From positions 15,317,312-15,381,311 of the forward strand of contig NC_042957.1 in assembly GCF_901001165.1 (NCBI RefSeq): 64,000 bases of DNA, read 5' to 3'. Position 1 is the stretch's first letter; the number at the start of each line of letters is the position of its first letter. This document shows positions 1-10,789 of the stretch, one piece after another. A program made the translations under genes and the position numbers. The notes beneath the pieces are model-generated. The model was not told where the DNA came from and searched no databases. It was given only the letters and a program-made list of their open reading frames with translations. The DNA comes from Salmo trutta (taxonomy: Eukaryota > Chordata > Actinopteri > Salmoniformes > Salmonidae).

Positions 1-438
1 TGCCACATCCTGTCGTTTCTATTCCTCCATAGTGACTGGCTGTTTACTTCGACAAAGACTTGACAAGACTGTCAGGATGAGCCGCCACGACACCTAACAG
101 GCACGGGAACGGTGCACGCCAGATAAGAGTGTCCCTCCAGGAGAAAGGGTTGAACTTTATACCTCAACGTTCTTACCCAGTGGAATAAAACCAAACTAGT
201 TTATCCCTGTGGGGCAGTTGTAACCAGGCCAGATCTCAGTTCCTTGCAGACTGTTCCTTTCAGGTCTTCTTCTTATTAGCATAGCAGACATCTGGATAAT
301 TATTTTGTAAAGCCATGCAGCTCCACATTTTATAACCACTAGCTTCACCGCCCACTGAATACCATTTAAAAACACATCAACAGGGTGCTTCACTACCCTC
401 ACTCTTCTGCTCCCCTGAAATGGAGCACCGTTCAGAGG

Positions 439-442
<4 letters not shown>
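1..442. other. Non-coding, nothing recognised
   Basis: I see no gene, RNA or known repeat in this stretch before the first microsatellite. The short open frames that overlap its right end are translations of the TG/CA repeat. Confidence 0.5.

Positions 443-499
<57 letters not shown>
443..499. repeat. (TG)n microsatellite
   Basis: About 28 uninterrupted TG units. Open frames reading polyHis-Thr or Cys-Val on the two strands come from the dinucleotide and are not genes. Confidence 0.97.
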
Positions 500-502
<3 letters not shown>

Positions 503-830
503 GTATGTGTGTACATGCACTCATGTGTGTGTAACTTATTTGAAGACGTAAACAAAGGCGGCCCCAGAGGTTACCCCATGTTGCTGCGCCAACGACAGCC
601 TTGGTGCCTCGCACTTTCCACGGGGTGCCGTTTAGTAAGTCACATCATCGATCGTCTAAAGTGAGTAGCAGCCACAATCGGCATCCTATCAGGAAGGCCG
701 GGGTGTGGGTGGGGCGTACGGGGTTGGGGGGTGAGGGCGTGAGGGGGTGGAAGGTTTAGCGGAGGAGTGCAAGAGGCGCAATTAGCCATTCCCAAGTGCA
801 CGTCGGGAGTGACAGCCAATCAACAGACAG

Positions 831-957
831 TGTGAGAGAGAGATGGAGAGAGAGCAGGAGAGAAGGATAAAGAAAGAAGGAGGTGAGAAAGAGAACAAGA
901 GAGACAGTGAGAGGAGAGAGAAGAACGAGTGAAGGAAGGATAGAGAGATGGAGAGAT
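831..957. repeat. GA-rich purine tract
   Basis: An almost pure purine strand made of GAGA, GGA and AAAGAAGG motifs. It is low-complexity sequence with no fixed period. Confidence 0.85.
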
Positions 958-1160
958 GGTCATGACCCTGCAGGGTCATTATGCCCCATCCATCCAATGT
1001 CTGCGACCCAGCCCTGCCCCACTGCCGGTCTGCTATTTGGCCAAGTGTACCACTATGCTGTTTACTGAAGCACTGGGCCAGGCTGATGAAGGGCTCTTTG
1101 GGGAATGTGCTGAGCTCAGCTCAGCTCTCTGTCACGCCATGCATTCCTAGGAAGGAGATA

Positions 1161-1375
1161 GGGATGCTGAGGGGGTGGTCTCTGAAGGGAAAAAAGGAAG
1201 GAGAGAGGCGAGAGAAGGATGGAGAGATGGGGGATAGGGGATAGGGAGGTTGAGGGAGTGGTCTCTAAAGGAAAGGAGGAAGGAGAGAGGCGAGAAAAGG
1301 ATGGAGAGATGGGGGACAGGGGAGAGGAATGCTGAGGGGGTGTTGTCTTGAAAGGAAGGAAAGGTACAGGAGAGG
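1161..1375. repeat. Diverged ~80-bp tandem repeat, 2.5 copies
   Basis: The block 'ctgagggggtggtctctgaa' followed by a purine tract containing 'gagaaggatggagagatggg' recurs at about 1161, 1244 and 1325 with small changes. The last copy is partial. It runs straight into the next minisatellite. Confidence 0.75.
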
Positions 1376-1382
1376 TGGGGGT

Positions 1383-1610
1383 GGTAAGAAGGGGATACCT
1401 TGGGGGTTTTTGGTAAGAAGGGGATGCCTTGGGGTTGGTTGGTAAGAAGGGGATGCCTTGGGGTTGGTTGGTAAGAAGGGGATGCCTTGGGGTTGGTTGG
1501 TAAGAAGAGGATGCCTTGGGTTTGGTTGGTAAGAAGGGGATGCCTTGGGGTTGGTTGGTAAGAAGGGGATGCCTTGGGGTTGGTTGGTAAGAAGGGGATG
1601 CCTTGGGGTT
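1383..1610. repeat. 29-bp minisatellite
   Basis: About eight copies of a 29-bp unit starting GGTAAGAAGGGGATGCCTTG, with a few point changes in the first and middle copies. All three antisense frames stay open across the array, which yields long Pro-rich frames (up to 192 codons on the minus strand). Because 29 is not a multiple of 3, each frame cycles through all three registers of the unit, so these frames are by-products of the repeat. Confidence 0.95.
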
Positions 1611-1691
1611 TGCCCAGAGCTGTAGACAAGTGCACACTGCTCATGAATGAACATATACTGATTTTAATCGGCTCAGGTTGTTTTGTCATTG

Positions 1692-2245
1692 GATAATGAG
1701 TGACTAGAGTTTTGATCTGATGCATAATGAGCGACTAGAGTTTTGATCTGATGGATAATGAGCGACTAGAGTTTTGATCTGATGGATAATGAGCGACTAG
1801 AGTTTTGATCTGATGGATAATGAGCGACTAGAGTTTTGATCTGATGGATAATGAGCGACTAGAGTTTTGATCTGATGGATAATGAGCGACTAGAGTTTTG
1901 ATCTGATGGATAATGAGCGACTAGAGTTTTGATCTGATGGATAATGAGCGACTAGAGTTTTGATCTGATGGATAATGAGCGACTAGAGTTTTGATCTGAT
2001 GGATAATGAGCGACTAGAGTTTTGATCTGATGGATAATGAGCGACTAGAGTTTTGATCTGATGGATAATGAGCGACTAGAGTTTTGATCTGAAGCATAAT
2101 GAGCGACTAGAGTTTTGATCTGATGGATAATGAGCGACTAGAGTTTTGATCTGATGGATAATGAGCGACTAGAGTTTTGATCTGATGGATAATGAGCGAC
2201 TAGAGTTTTGATCTGATGGATAATGAGCGACTAGAGTTTTGATCT
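1692..2245. repeat. 31-bp minisatellite
   Basis: Nearly 18 copies of a 31-bp unit beginning GATAATGAGCGACTAGAG. Copies are almost identical. The only variants I see are a GCATAATG form in the second copy and near 2094, and TGAGTGAC in the first copy. This homogeneity suggests recent amplification or gene conversion. There are no unique spacers, so it is not a CRISPR-type array. Confidence 0.96.
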
Positions 2246-2739
2246 AACATTCGTCTCCATTACAGCTCTGATTTCCTGCGGGGACACGAAGGGGCATCCA
2301 TGGCCTTCAGGCCTCATTATTTACCTGTTTGTCATTCCTCTGTATTACTCTGTATTACTCAGTAAACCTCCAGACACCATTATGTCTCTGTTACTGAGTC
2401 TCATTCCAAATTATGTCTCTGTAACCACATTGTCTTGAGGGGGATGTCCAGTGAGAAATATGTTTTGTGCAAGTGTAACTTTTCCTTAGTGCTGTCTATT
2501 CCGAACACATAGTTCCTGCCTAAGCTTTAATAATAAAACCTCTAGACTTTAATCACTGAAATCCTTATTAAAATGATCATGGCCTTTTGCCAACAACTCA
2601 AATGATGTTAGCTTAGATGCCTTGCAAGAAGCCCAACTACACGTTTTCTGCACTAGACTATTCTGCATGTTGAGTTTGTACTTACTGCTGAGAACAGGAG
2701 CACATAGTTGAGGGCCCTGGTTAGAGATGTGGTGGTGGC
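2246..2739. other. Non-coding, nothing recognised
   Basis: Between the 31-bp array and a GA microsatellite I see no gene or assigned repeat. Confidence 0.45.
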
Positions 2740-2773
2740 AGAGAGAGAGAGAGAGAGATAGAGAGAGAGAGAT
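2740..2773. repeat. (GA)n microsatellite
   Basis: A short GA run with a single GATA interruption. Confidence 0.9.
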
Positions 2774-3122
2774 GGATGCCTTCCTCACCTGGCACAACAG
2801 AGACAGTATAGGGCTGACTCAGGACCTGCCACTGGCGGAGAATACTCACTGGATATCTAAGAACAGCTGGCCTTTAGATCCAACAGCCACAAGTAACTAT
2901 TTTAAAGGGAAACTTCTAGTCAATTAGTTTTTTTTTTACCTCAAGCTTTTGGCTGTTCATACCACTCTACTGTACCGTACATTTTAAGAACTTTACATCC
3001 ATTCATTTTACTCTCTCATCGTATGGAGAGGCAGTTCTCATCTTTTCAAAAGTCTAAACGTATTTTTAAAGGAACATTTTGCCAGCATGTCTACAAATCA
3101 AAGTGAATGCTATCACACACGG

Positions 3123-3496
3123 TGTCACGCTGGTCGTAGGAAGGAGACCAAGGTGCAGCGTGCGTATCGTTCCACATCTTTATTAACATGTCAAACTGTG
3201 CAAGACATACAATAAACAACACAACAAACCGTGACGACAGAGGTGCAACATGCACTAACTCAAAATAATCTCCCACAAACACATGTGGGAAAAACAACTA
3301 CTTAAATATGATCCCCAATTAGAGACAACGATGACCAGCTGGCCTCTAATTGGGGATCATCCAAAAACCCCAACATAGAAAAACAGAAACTTGAACCAAA
3401 CAACATAGAACTAAATACACTAGATAAACCCCCCCAGTCACGCCCTGACCTACTCTACCATAGAAAATAAGAGCTCTCTATGGTCAGGACGTGACA
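3123..3496 (-). mobile_element. Solo LTR, TSD CACGG
   Basis: The 374-bp segment starts TGTCACGC and ends ACGTGACA, and is bounded by the perfect 5-bp duplication CACGG (3118-3122 and 3497-3501). In the minus orientation it resembles the LTRs at 46692 and 48292: a stem-loop at the U3 start, a central short palindrome around TTAGAG/CTCTAATTGGGGATCA, and a 3' end with GGTCTCC and a CGCTGCACCTTGG-like block. No internal region is present, so it is a recombined solo LTR. Family assignment is by resemblance within this window. Confidence 0.88.
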
Positions 3497-3501
3497 CACG
3501 G

Positions 3502-3891
3502 CTAAATATTTCACACCAAACTAAAGGAAAACAGCTGCAGGGTTTTCTAAAGAGCTCCACATCCAGAACTAACCTTGAAAACCTGATGTCACTTACAAGA
3601 GATGAGAGACATACATTATATCCTAGGTATCCCTTTAAATCAGTCCTCAGAGCCTATAGACACACGCTATAGGAGAGACATACTAACCTTAGGCTATAAA
3701 CTACTTCTGCAGGAGACTGGCGAGGAGGCTTCCATCTGTGTGGGTCTGCTCAGAATGCAACAACAGAAATACTGAGTCTCTTTCTGTATCAACCAGAATA
3801 CATTAGCCCATCCACTATTGATTAACAACCTTTTTGCAAATGCTCTATGTGATCAGAGATCCAATGAGAAACTATAATGCACACACACAGA
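3502..3891. other. Non-coding, nothing recognised
   Basis: No gene or assigned repeat is seen here. It ends in a CA-rich stretch and a poly-C run. Confidence 0.4.
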
Positions 3892-3915
3892 CCCCCCCCC
3901 CCCCCCCCCCCCCCC
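3892..3915. repeat. Poly-C run
   Basis: Twenty-four consecutive C residues followed by CACC and CACA repeats. Homopolymers of this length are prone to assembly and length error. Confidence 0.95.
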
Positions 3916-3916
3916 A

Positions 3917-4661
3917 CCCACCCATCCACACACACACACCAGGCACACATACACCCAAGTACATTATTGATGTGCTGGGCTTATCAAATTGAAATAGAGA
4001 AATGGGGATTAATCATGGAAGGGTGTAGTGACTAGGAGCTCTTTGGAGAGGGTAGAGAGGGATAGTGATTCCAAAGTGTTGGCGGAAACAGCCAGGATGG
4101 TGAGCAGTGGTCTGTACACCTCCACTCTGACAGCTGGTCCCAATTCACTCCCTATCCTTCTCCCCCTCAGTTGTAACACTTTTGTTTTCTGCAAATCTAT
4201 ACTGCACATTTTGATGATACAGTTCATACCATTACTCCCACTCTCTTTCTCTTTCTTCTTCCCCACATCTCTCGCTCTCTCTCTCTCTATCCCTCTATCC
4301 CCCTCAGTCCCTCTCCTCTGTATTTAAATCTGTTCTGCTCAGACAGTCTCGCTTCTTTAATCCTATCTGATGAGGACCCAGTGGTCCCCCAACATGGAGA
4401 TATGTATGCTAATATGGCCTGACTGCTAAAATTGAGACTATACTGGAGCTCTCAGAGCCACCAGACTGACAGTACAGTCAGAAAAGACACTGTGTTGTTA
4501 TTACACAACAAGTTGGAAAAAAATGAAAATATATAAAAGGTTGTCAAATTTCATCAATGATGAATAATACATCAAGGGGCTACAGAGGTTTAAAGAAAAA
4601 AAAGACCTTTATGATAAGGCCTTTTATCTGCTGACAGAGAATCAGTTTTAGACATCAGACA
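3917..4661. other. Non-coding; pyrimidine tract inside
   Basis: A CT-rich tract lies at about 4230-4320. The open frames over it (up to 99 codons) are Leu/Ser/Pro-rich low complexity. Nothing else was recognised. Confidence 0.4.
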
Positions 4662-4718
4662 GTTAGAGAGAGAGAGAGGAGAGTGAGTGAGTGAGTGAGT
4701 GAGTGAGTGAGTGAGTGA
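4662..4718. repeat. (GA)n/(GAGT)n compound microsatellite
   Basis: A short GA run followed by about nine GAGT units immediately upstream of a truncated LINE copy. Confidence 0.93.
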
Positions 4719-4719
4719 A

Positions 4720-5498
4720 ACAGACCCCACAAAGCCCTAGGACAGCAACACAATTAGACCCAACCAAATCATGAGAAAACAAAAAGATAATTACTTGACA
4801 CATTGGAAAGAATTAACAAAAACACAGAGCAAACTAGAATGCTATTTGGCCCTAAACAGAGAGTACACAGTGGCAGAATACCTGACCACTGTGACTGACC
4901 CAAACTTAAGGAAAGATTTGACTATGTACAGACTCAGTGAGCATAGCCTTGCTATTGAGAAAGGCCGCCGTAGGCAGACCTGGCTCTCAAGAGAAGACAA
5001 GCTTTGTGCACACTGCCCACAAAATGAGGTGGAAACTGAGCTGCACTTCCTAACCTCCTGCCAAATGTATGACGATATTAGAGACACATATTTGCCTCAG
5101 ATTACACAGATCCACAAAGAATTCGAAAACAAACACAATTTTGATAAACTCCCATATCTACTGGGTGAAATACCACAGTGTGCCATCACAGCAGCAATAT
5201 GTGTGACCTGTTGCCACAAGAAAAGGGCAACCAGTGAAGAACAAACACCATTGTAAATACAACCCATATTTATGTTTATTTATTTTCCCTTTTGTACTTT
5301 AACCATTTCCGCATCGTTACAACACTGTATATATACATAATACGACATTTGTAATGTCTTTATTCTTTTGGAACTTCTGTGAGTGTGATGTTTACTGTTC
5401 ATTTTTATTTTTTATTTCTCTTTTGTTTATTATCTACTTCACTTGCTTTGCAATGTTAACATATGTTTCCTATGCCAATAAAGCCCCTTGAATTGAAT
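4720..5498 (+). mobile_element. 5'-truncated LINE, C-terminal end and 3' UTR
   Basis: A 161-codon C-terminal frame is followed by about 240 bp of AT-rich 3' UTR ending in CCAATAAAGCCCCTTGAATTG with a repeated GAATTG tail. Such a short-repeat tail is typical of non-LTR retrotransposons. The 5' part is missing, as expected from incomplete reverse transcription. The copy sits between two microsatellites, and I could not define a target duplication. The clade is not determined. Confidence 0.7.
4771..5256 (+). pseudogene. LINE C-terminal ORF fragment (zinc-knuckle-like)
   Basis: This 161-residue open frame has no catalytic RT motif. Near residues 76-97 it has a Cys/His cluster reading LCAHCPQNEVETELHFLTSC. 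That pattern (C-x2-C-x9-H-x4-C) is common at the C terminus of LINE ORF2 proteins, downstream of the reverse transcriptase. Upstream residues are polar and helical in appearance. The first Met is simply the first ATG after the truncation and need not be a real start. The frame is open but is a 5'-truncated piece, so it cannot make an active protein. Confidence 0.6.
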
Positions 5499-5522
5499 TG
5501 AGAGAGAGAGAGAGAGAGAGCG

Positions 5523-5578
<56 letters not shown>
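5499..5578. repeat. (GA)n/(GACA)n compound microsatellite
   Basis: About 11 GA units followed by about 14 GACA units. It directly abuts the LINE 3' tail, so it may have grown out of that tail. Confidence 0.95.
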
Positions 5579-5599
5579 GAAGAGAGAAGGAAGAGAGGA

Positions 5600-6482
5600 G
5601 GGGGCTTAATGAGTATGTGTGTACATTATGTAAATGATAAGCTTGTGTATGAGAAAAACGTATGTGCATTGTCAGCCTGAAAAGCTGCCATGCAAAGAGC
5701 AACTCCTCCCCGATGGCACCGTAGAAATGAACAGTTACAACCTTACCTGTGAAAGTTCCCTATCTGAGATAGTGATTCTGCAGGAAGCTGTAAACAGGAT
5801 TACGCCGGTTTCCCTTTACTCAGCGGCCACAGAGCACAAATCAATACACTGGTAATACGGTCAGCAGGTGTTATCACCTCTCGTTTTCTTCCACCAATGT
5901 AAGATCATTTACAGTAGTCTACAGTGGGACTATGAAAGTGGAACGCTTGACAAGGGGCCATATTTCCAAAGCTCAGTGCCAGCATCTACCTGAGCCTTGT
6001 ACATTTGCAAGAGAAAATTCAATAAATACATAATATATCTGATATTGCACCACAATTCTAATTCACACTACAAGGGCATTCTAATCCTACCACTGTGATA
6101 TCCTTCTACTTGGCAGGCTAGTGACATCACCAGCATAAGCCATAAAAAGCTATATCCTTGGCTCAAAAATGGACAGACGTGATTCTGTCATTTTCATTTA
6201 GCCCATTCTGTAGGTATCATGTGTTGAACATATCTCATTAGTCTACAGGAGAATGGTTCTGGCCTGTCTAATGCTACAGCGCTTTATAATCCCACTGTGA
6301 TGGGCTCCTTCCTCATCTCACAAAATATAATAGCCTTCTGGAATCCCATTCCTTCTTTTTTCATCCGCCTCTGGGAAAGAGAGAGGGAATCAGATTTCCT
6401 TGAAGTTAATGACATTGTCACAGCACCTTCTGAAATCAGCAGCGTGCAATAACATCTGGCAAAATACATAGTGTATGTAATG
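5600..6482. other. Non-coding, nothing recognised
   Basis: Only short open frames (60-73 codons) are present and none looks like a known protein. No assigned repeat. Confidence 0.4.
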
Positions 6483-6660
6483 TCTACTCAGCCTCACTAC
6501 TCACTGCCTCCGAGAGGGGAGAGAGAGAGAGGAAGAAGGGTGAGAGAGAAAAGAGTCAGAGGGAATGAGGGATGGAGAAAGAGAAAGGGAGGGTGAGAGA
6601 GAGGGGAAGACAGAGAAAGGGTGGACACAGGGAGAGGGGCAGGGAGATAGAGACAGGGGG
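6483..6660. repeat. GA-rich purine tract
   Basis: Degenerate GAGAGA/GGGAGA sequence with no fixed period, immediately before the 17-bp minisatellite. Confidence 0.85.
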
Positions 6661-6673
6661 TTAAACCTTTGAG

Positions 6674-7397
6674 GTTACCCTTATCTTGTTATTACCCTCA
6701 TCTTGTTATTACCCTCATCCTATAACTACCCTCATCTTGTTATTACCCTCCTCTTGTTATCACCCTCATCCTTTAACTACCCTCATCTTGTTATTACCCT
6801 CATCCTATAACTACCCTCATCTTGTTATTACCCTCCTCTTGTTATCACCCTCATCCTTTAACTACCCTCATATTGTTATTACCCTCATCCTACAACTACC
6901 CTCATTTTGTTATCACCCTCATCTTGTTATGACCCTCATCCTTTAACTACCCTCATATTGTAACTACCCTCATCTTGTTATTACCCTCATATTGTTATTA
7001 CCCTCATCCTATAACTACCCTCATATTGTAACTACCCTCATCTTGTTATTACCCTCATCTTGCTATTACCCTCATCTTATTACCCTCATCTTTTAACTAC
7101 CCTCATCTTGTATCTTCCCTCATCTTGTAACTACCCTCATCTTGTTATTACCCTCATCTTGTTATGACCCTCATCCTTTAACTACCCTCATATTGTAACT
7201 ACCCTCATCTTGTTATTACCCTCATCTTGTTATTACCCTCATCTTGTATCTTCCCTCATCTTGTAACTACCCTCATCTTGTTACTACCCTCATCTTGTTA
7301 TGACCCTCATCCTTTAACTACCCTCATCTTGTTATTACCCTCATCTTGTAACTACCCTCATCTTGTTATTACCCTCCTCTTGTAATTACCCTCCTCT
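6674..7397. repeat. 17-bp minisatellite with 85-bp higher-order unit
   Basis: About 42 copies of a 17-bp unit of the form TTGTTATTACCCTCATC, with variants (CCTATAACTA, CTTTAACTA, TTGTAACTA and CTCCTC forms). A block of five variant units repeats at 6721 and 6806, exactly 85 bp apart, so part of the array amplified as a five-unit higher-order repeat. The Leu/Pro/His frame across it is repeat-derived. Confidence 0.95.
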
Positions 7398-7462
7398 TGG
7401 AATTAGATAGCCCACATTGGTATAAAAAAAAGATAGAGACCTAAAGTATTGAATAAAATATT

Positions 7463-7893
7463 TGTCATACCCTGATCTGTTTCACCTGTCTTTGTGCTTG
7501 TTTCCACCCCCTCCAGGTGTCGCCCATCTTCCCCATTATCCCCTGTGTATTTATATCTGTGTTCTCTGTTTGTCTGTTGCCAGTTCATTTTGTTTGTAGA
7601 GCCTACCAGCGTTTTGTTTCCCTGCTCCCGCCTGTTCCTTGCTCCTGTTTTCTAGTTACCCGGTTCTGACCGTTCTGCCTGCCCCTGACCCTGAGCCTGC
7701 CTGTAGTCCTGTACCTTTGCCCCTCTACTCTGGATTACCGACCTCTGCCTGACCTGACCCTGAGCCAGCCTACTGTTCCGGTACTTTACACCCTCTCTGG
7801 ATTATTGACCCCTGCCTGCCTTGACCTGTCGTTTGCCTGCCCCTGTTTAAAGAATAAACTTTTGTTTCTTCAACACTGTCTGCACATGGGTCA
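7463..7893 (+). mobile_element. Probable solo LTR (no clear TSD)
   Basis: The segment begins TGTCATACCCTGATCTG. It has a pyrimidine-rich body with repeated CTGCCTGACC-type phrases, a polyadenylation signal at about 7850 (AAGAATAAAC) and ends GCACATGGGTCA, so it has TG...CA ends. I recall similar sequence as a dispersed salmonid LTR. No matching 5-bp flanks were found, so the boundaries are approximate. Confidence 0.55.
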
Positions 7894-7899
7894 TATCTT

Positions 7900-8547
7900 A
7901 AAACCTGATAAGATAAACAAGTATAAATGTAAAAAATATTGAGTTAGGCCTTTCAGCCTACACTCTATAGCTTAACAAACCAAAACATATTTATATAACA
8001 CAGCTGTAATGACAGGATGCGACTTCATTTGATCTGAGAAATGTATCAATTTCCTTCCTAATAATGATACTTGACAGATCAATGCAGAGGGAATCTATTG
8101 TCAGATATACAGTATGGTTATGATTGTTTTTTCATCTTGTGTGCGGACCCTAGAAAGAGTATAGCTGATGTTAAGTAACATCTAATGAGGATCCAAAGAA
8201 TCAAAATATCTGCAAGATTATAGCAAATCTAATCTTATTAGATTGTCTCCCGTTACAAAATCAAATAAACTAGACTGGAGTGGTCATAGTTTATCATTGC
8301 TGGCTGTCTGGCAGGCCTCTGAGCGCTGACAGTTAGTGTTGGCTTGCCTCCCATGCTGTCACTGTAGGTCCCTCCAATGAAGAGCCAGCTGGCCGGGCTG
8401 AGCCTGATCCACGTTCCACCACCAGCACACTGGAGACTGAGAGAAGAGGAGAGGAGAGCTGCCAAAGGGATCTTCATTCACTTCAGCCAGTCTGTTAGTT
8501 CGTCCTTCAGTCACTCTCTTATGTTGTTGTTTTGATTGTGTAAAAGC
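7900..8547. other. Non-coding, nothing recognised
   Basis: AT-rich sequence with one 74-codon minus-strand frame that I do not recognise. No assigned repeat. Confidence 0.4.
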
Positions 8548-8977
8548 AGGAAGTCGCCCGCTGTGTAAGAAGGCTCCTTGCGGTGTAGGAAGTCGCCCCG
8601 CTGTGTAGGAAGTTTCCTGCTGTGTAGGAAGTCTCCCTGACTTTAGGAAGACTCCATGCTGTGTAGGAAGTCTCCTCGCTGTGCAGAAAGTCTCCCAGCT
8701 GTGTAGGAAGTCTCCCAGCTGTGTAAGAAGTCTCCCTGTTGTGTAGGAATTATCCCTGCTGTGTAGGAAGTCTCCCAGCTGTGTAGGAAGTCTCCCAGCT
8801 GTGTAGGAATTCTCCCAGCTGTGTAGTAAGTCTCCCTGTTGTGTAGGAATTATCCCTGCTGTGTAGGAAGTCTCCCAGCTGTGTTGGAAGTCTCCCTGTA
8901 GTGTTGGAAGTCTCCCTGCTTTGTAGGAAGTCTCCCCGCTATGTATGAGGTCACCCCGCTGTGCAGGATGTTTCCCT
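8548..8977. repeat. 20-bp minisatellite
   Basis: About 21 degenerate copies of a 20-bp unit, consensus close to CTGTGTAGGAAGTCTCCCAG. Copies differ in the last six bases (CCCAGCT, CCCTGTT, CCCCGCT), and some patterns recur, for example the run ending TGTAGGAATTATCCCTG near 8741 and 8841. Confidence 0.9.
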
Positions 8978-9059
8978 GAGTCTACCTCGAGACATTCCTA
9001 CAGTATGACTGATTAGTCATGCTAGTGCACCTTATAACAACCACATTTTAGGAAACCAT

Positions 9060-9250
9060 CAGCTGTAGAGATAGAGACGGAGAAAGAGAGAAAGAGAGAG
9101 AGAGAAATGTGGAGAGGTAGAAAAAGGGAGAAGTGGAGAGGGTGCTAGAGAGGGGGTGAAGTTGAGCGGTATTGAGGGGAAGAGAGAGAGAAAGGTTGAG
9201 AGAGGTAGAGACAGAAACTAGGGATTGAGAGGTAGAGAGGTAGAGAGACA
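9060..9250. repeat. GA-rich purine tract
   Basis: Degenerate GAGAGA with AGGTAGAGA motifs. The antisense Ser/Leu frame across it is low complexity. Confidence 0.85.
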
Positions 9251-9406
9251 TGAGATTATTTATTTATTACACCCCCTCCCTAGCTCCCTGGCACCCCCGG
9301 GCCCATTAAGAGCAGCAGTAGGGTCAACAGTGCTGAGAGAAACAGGATCAGGCACCCGTCACACAGTAATTAGGACACCACAGTTCTGCTCGGCTGTGCT
9401 CCCCCA

Positions 9407-9513
9407 GGTAGACACACATGCACATACACATGCACATACAGACAAGCATGCAAGAACACACATACAAATACAGACTTGCACGCACGTATGCACATGCGCA
9501 CACACACACAAAC
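9407..9513. repeat. CA-rich interrupted repeat
   Basis: CACATGCACATACA-type sequence with interruptions. The Thr/His frames here are repeat-derived. Confidence 0.8.
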
Positions 9514-9799
9514 ACCTGTCAGACAGTGTCAGGAAAGGTGATGGGTCTATCTTCATCTGGTGTCCTTCCTCAGTCTGACAAACAGAATGTGGCCATTTCC
9601 TTTAGCCTTATTTGGTATTATCTTGTTAGACTTGATCATAATTTAGTATTAGCCTCTAACTATATGGTTAGTTAGAATTGGCCACGTCATGTCACACCAC
9701 GTTTCACCTTCTTGGAAATGGAAACACTGGGAAACATGCTGCCTCTCAAGCCAGGTGTGCTAGTGCTTTCTTCACATTTACGTAACTGTGATAGTAGCA

Positions 9800-9862
9800 A
9801 CTAAATTGACTTTTAATGTGCATTTAAATTCCATGTAAATGCACATTAAAAGTCCATTTAGT
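9800..9862. repeat. Near-perfect hairpin
   Basis: The left arm ACTAAATTGACTTTTAATGT (continuing to GCATTTA) is matched by the complementary right arm TAAATGCACATTAAAAGTCC (continuing to ATTTAGT). The stem is about 27 bp with one mismatch and a loop of about 9 bases. It could be a very short palindromic element or an extrusion-prone site. Confidence 0.85.
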
Positions 9863-9869
9863 CTTTATA

Positions 9870-10580
9870 TCAGTGCAGTTGCAGAATAGAAAAGATATGG
9901 AGACCCAATAGCGATGCGTAGGCCTGCCAGATGAACTGTGATTCTCCATCACGTTGAGATAAATGCTGCATTTTTGAATCTCCATTACCCAGCCATGAGT
10001 GTCTGTGTATGTCTTACATCCATTAGTTGCATGTAAGTAAGCCACGTTGGATGCCTCCCAGCAATTAAATGACAGCCCATCCAACTCAACATCCAAGTTA
10101 TGTTTGGGAATTAGCATAGGAATACTCAGTCCACATCCAAATCAAAGAAAGGAGAAATTAAAATGGCAACGGTGGCTTTATCTCAGAAGTCATTTGCATT
10201 ATTGTCTCTCTTAGCGAAACATTAATCTCATTTCCTAATAAGCAGGGGAACAGATTAACAGTTCAGGAGCTAATGAATCAAGGAGGAATTGCAACATAAA
10301 TTCAACAACGACTCAGGCGCACCACTGAGAACCTAAATTATCATGAAAATTAGATCTCATGCATGCGCTTAGAAGAGGTGAGAAGGGCATTGTTTCTCTT
10401 GACGGTGGTCCAGTGTGATGTGTTATGAATAATTATGTATGAACTGGTGGTACTACTACAGAAGAATCCCAGCTAATTTCTGGCTAAACTTCTGTTGAAT
10501 TCAAACCATTACAGTAAACTAGAAGAATGAATGCACAAAAAGGAAGTAAGAGCTTAGACTATAGTTCTACATTAAAGTTC
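9870..10580. other. Non-coding, nothing recognised
   Basis: There is a 97-codon minus-strand frame (9824-10117) that includes part of the hairpin. I do not recognise it. No assigned repeat. Confidence 0.35.
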
Positions 10581-10789
10581 AGTAATGTACTGAGTGAGGA
10601 AGGGACGTTTCGGGTGTTCCGGATCCGGTGGCATGCATTGAAATGCCTGGCTTTCTCGTGGCTTTCTTTCGCAAAATAACTATGAATTAACAGACAGCAT
10701 ATAACATCACAACATCACATTAAGGTGTGGGATGTTCACTGTATTACAAGGAATAATAGCAGGTCCATTTTGCTCCAGCAGCTGGCGTA

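Noticed and set aside
1116..1725. Minus-strand Pro-rich frames of 129-192 codons
   Set aside because: They are translations of a 29-bp minisatellite open in all three antisense frames. The period is not a multiple of 3, and the frames overlap each other.
1692..2245. CRISPR-like array (31-bp regular repeats)
   Set aside because: Units are directly tandem with no unique spacers, in a vertebrate-type genome. It is a minisatellite.
6686..6946. Leu/Pro/His-rich 86-codon frame
   Set aside because: Encoded by the 17-bp minisatellite.
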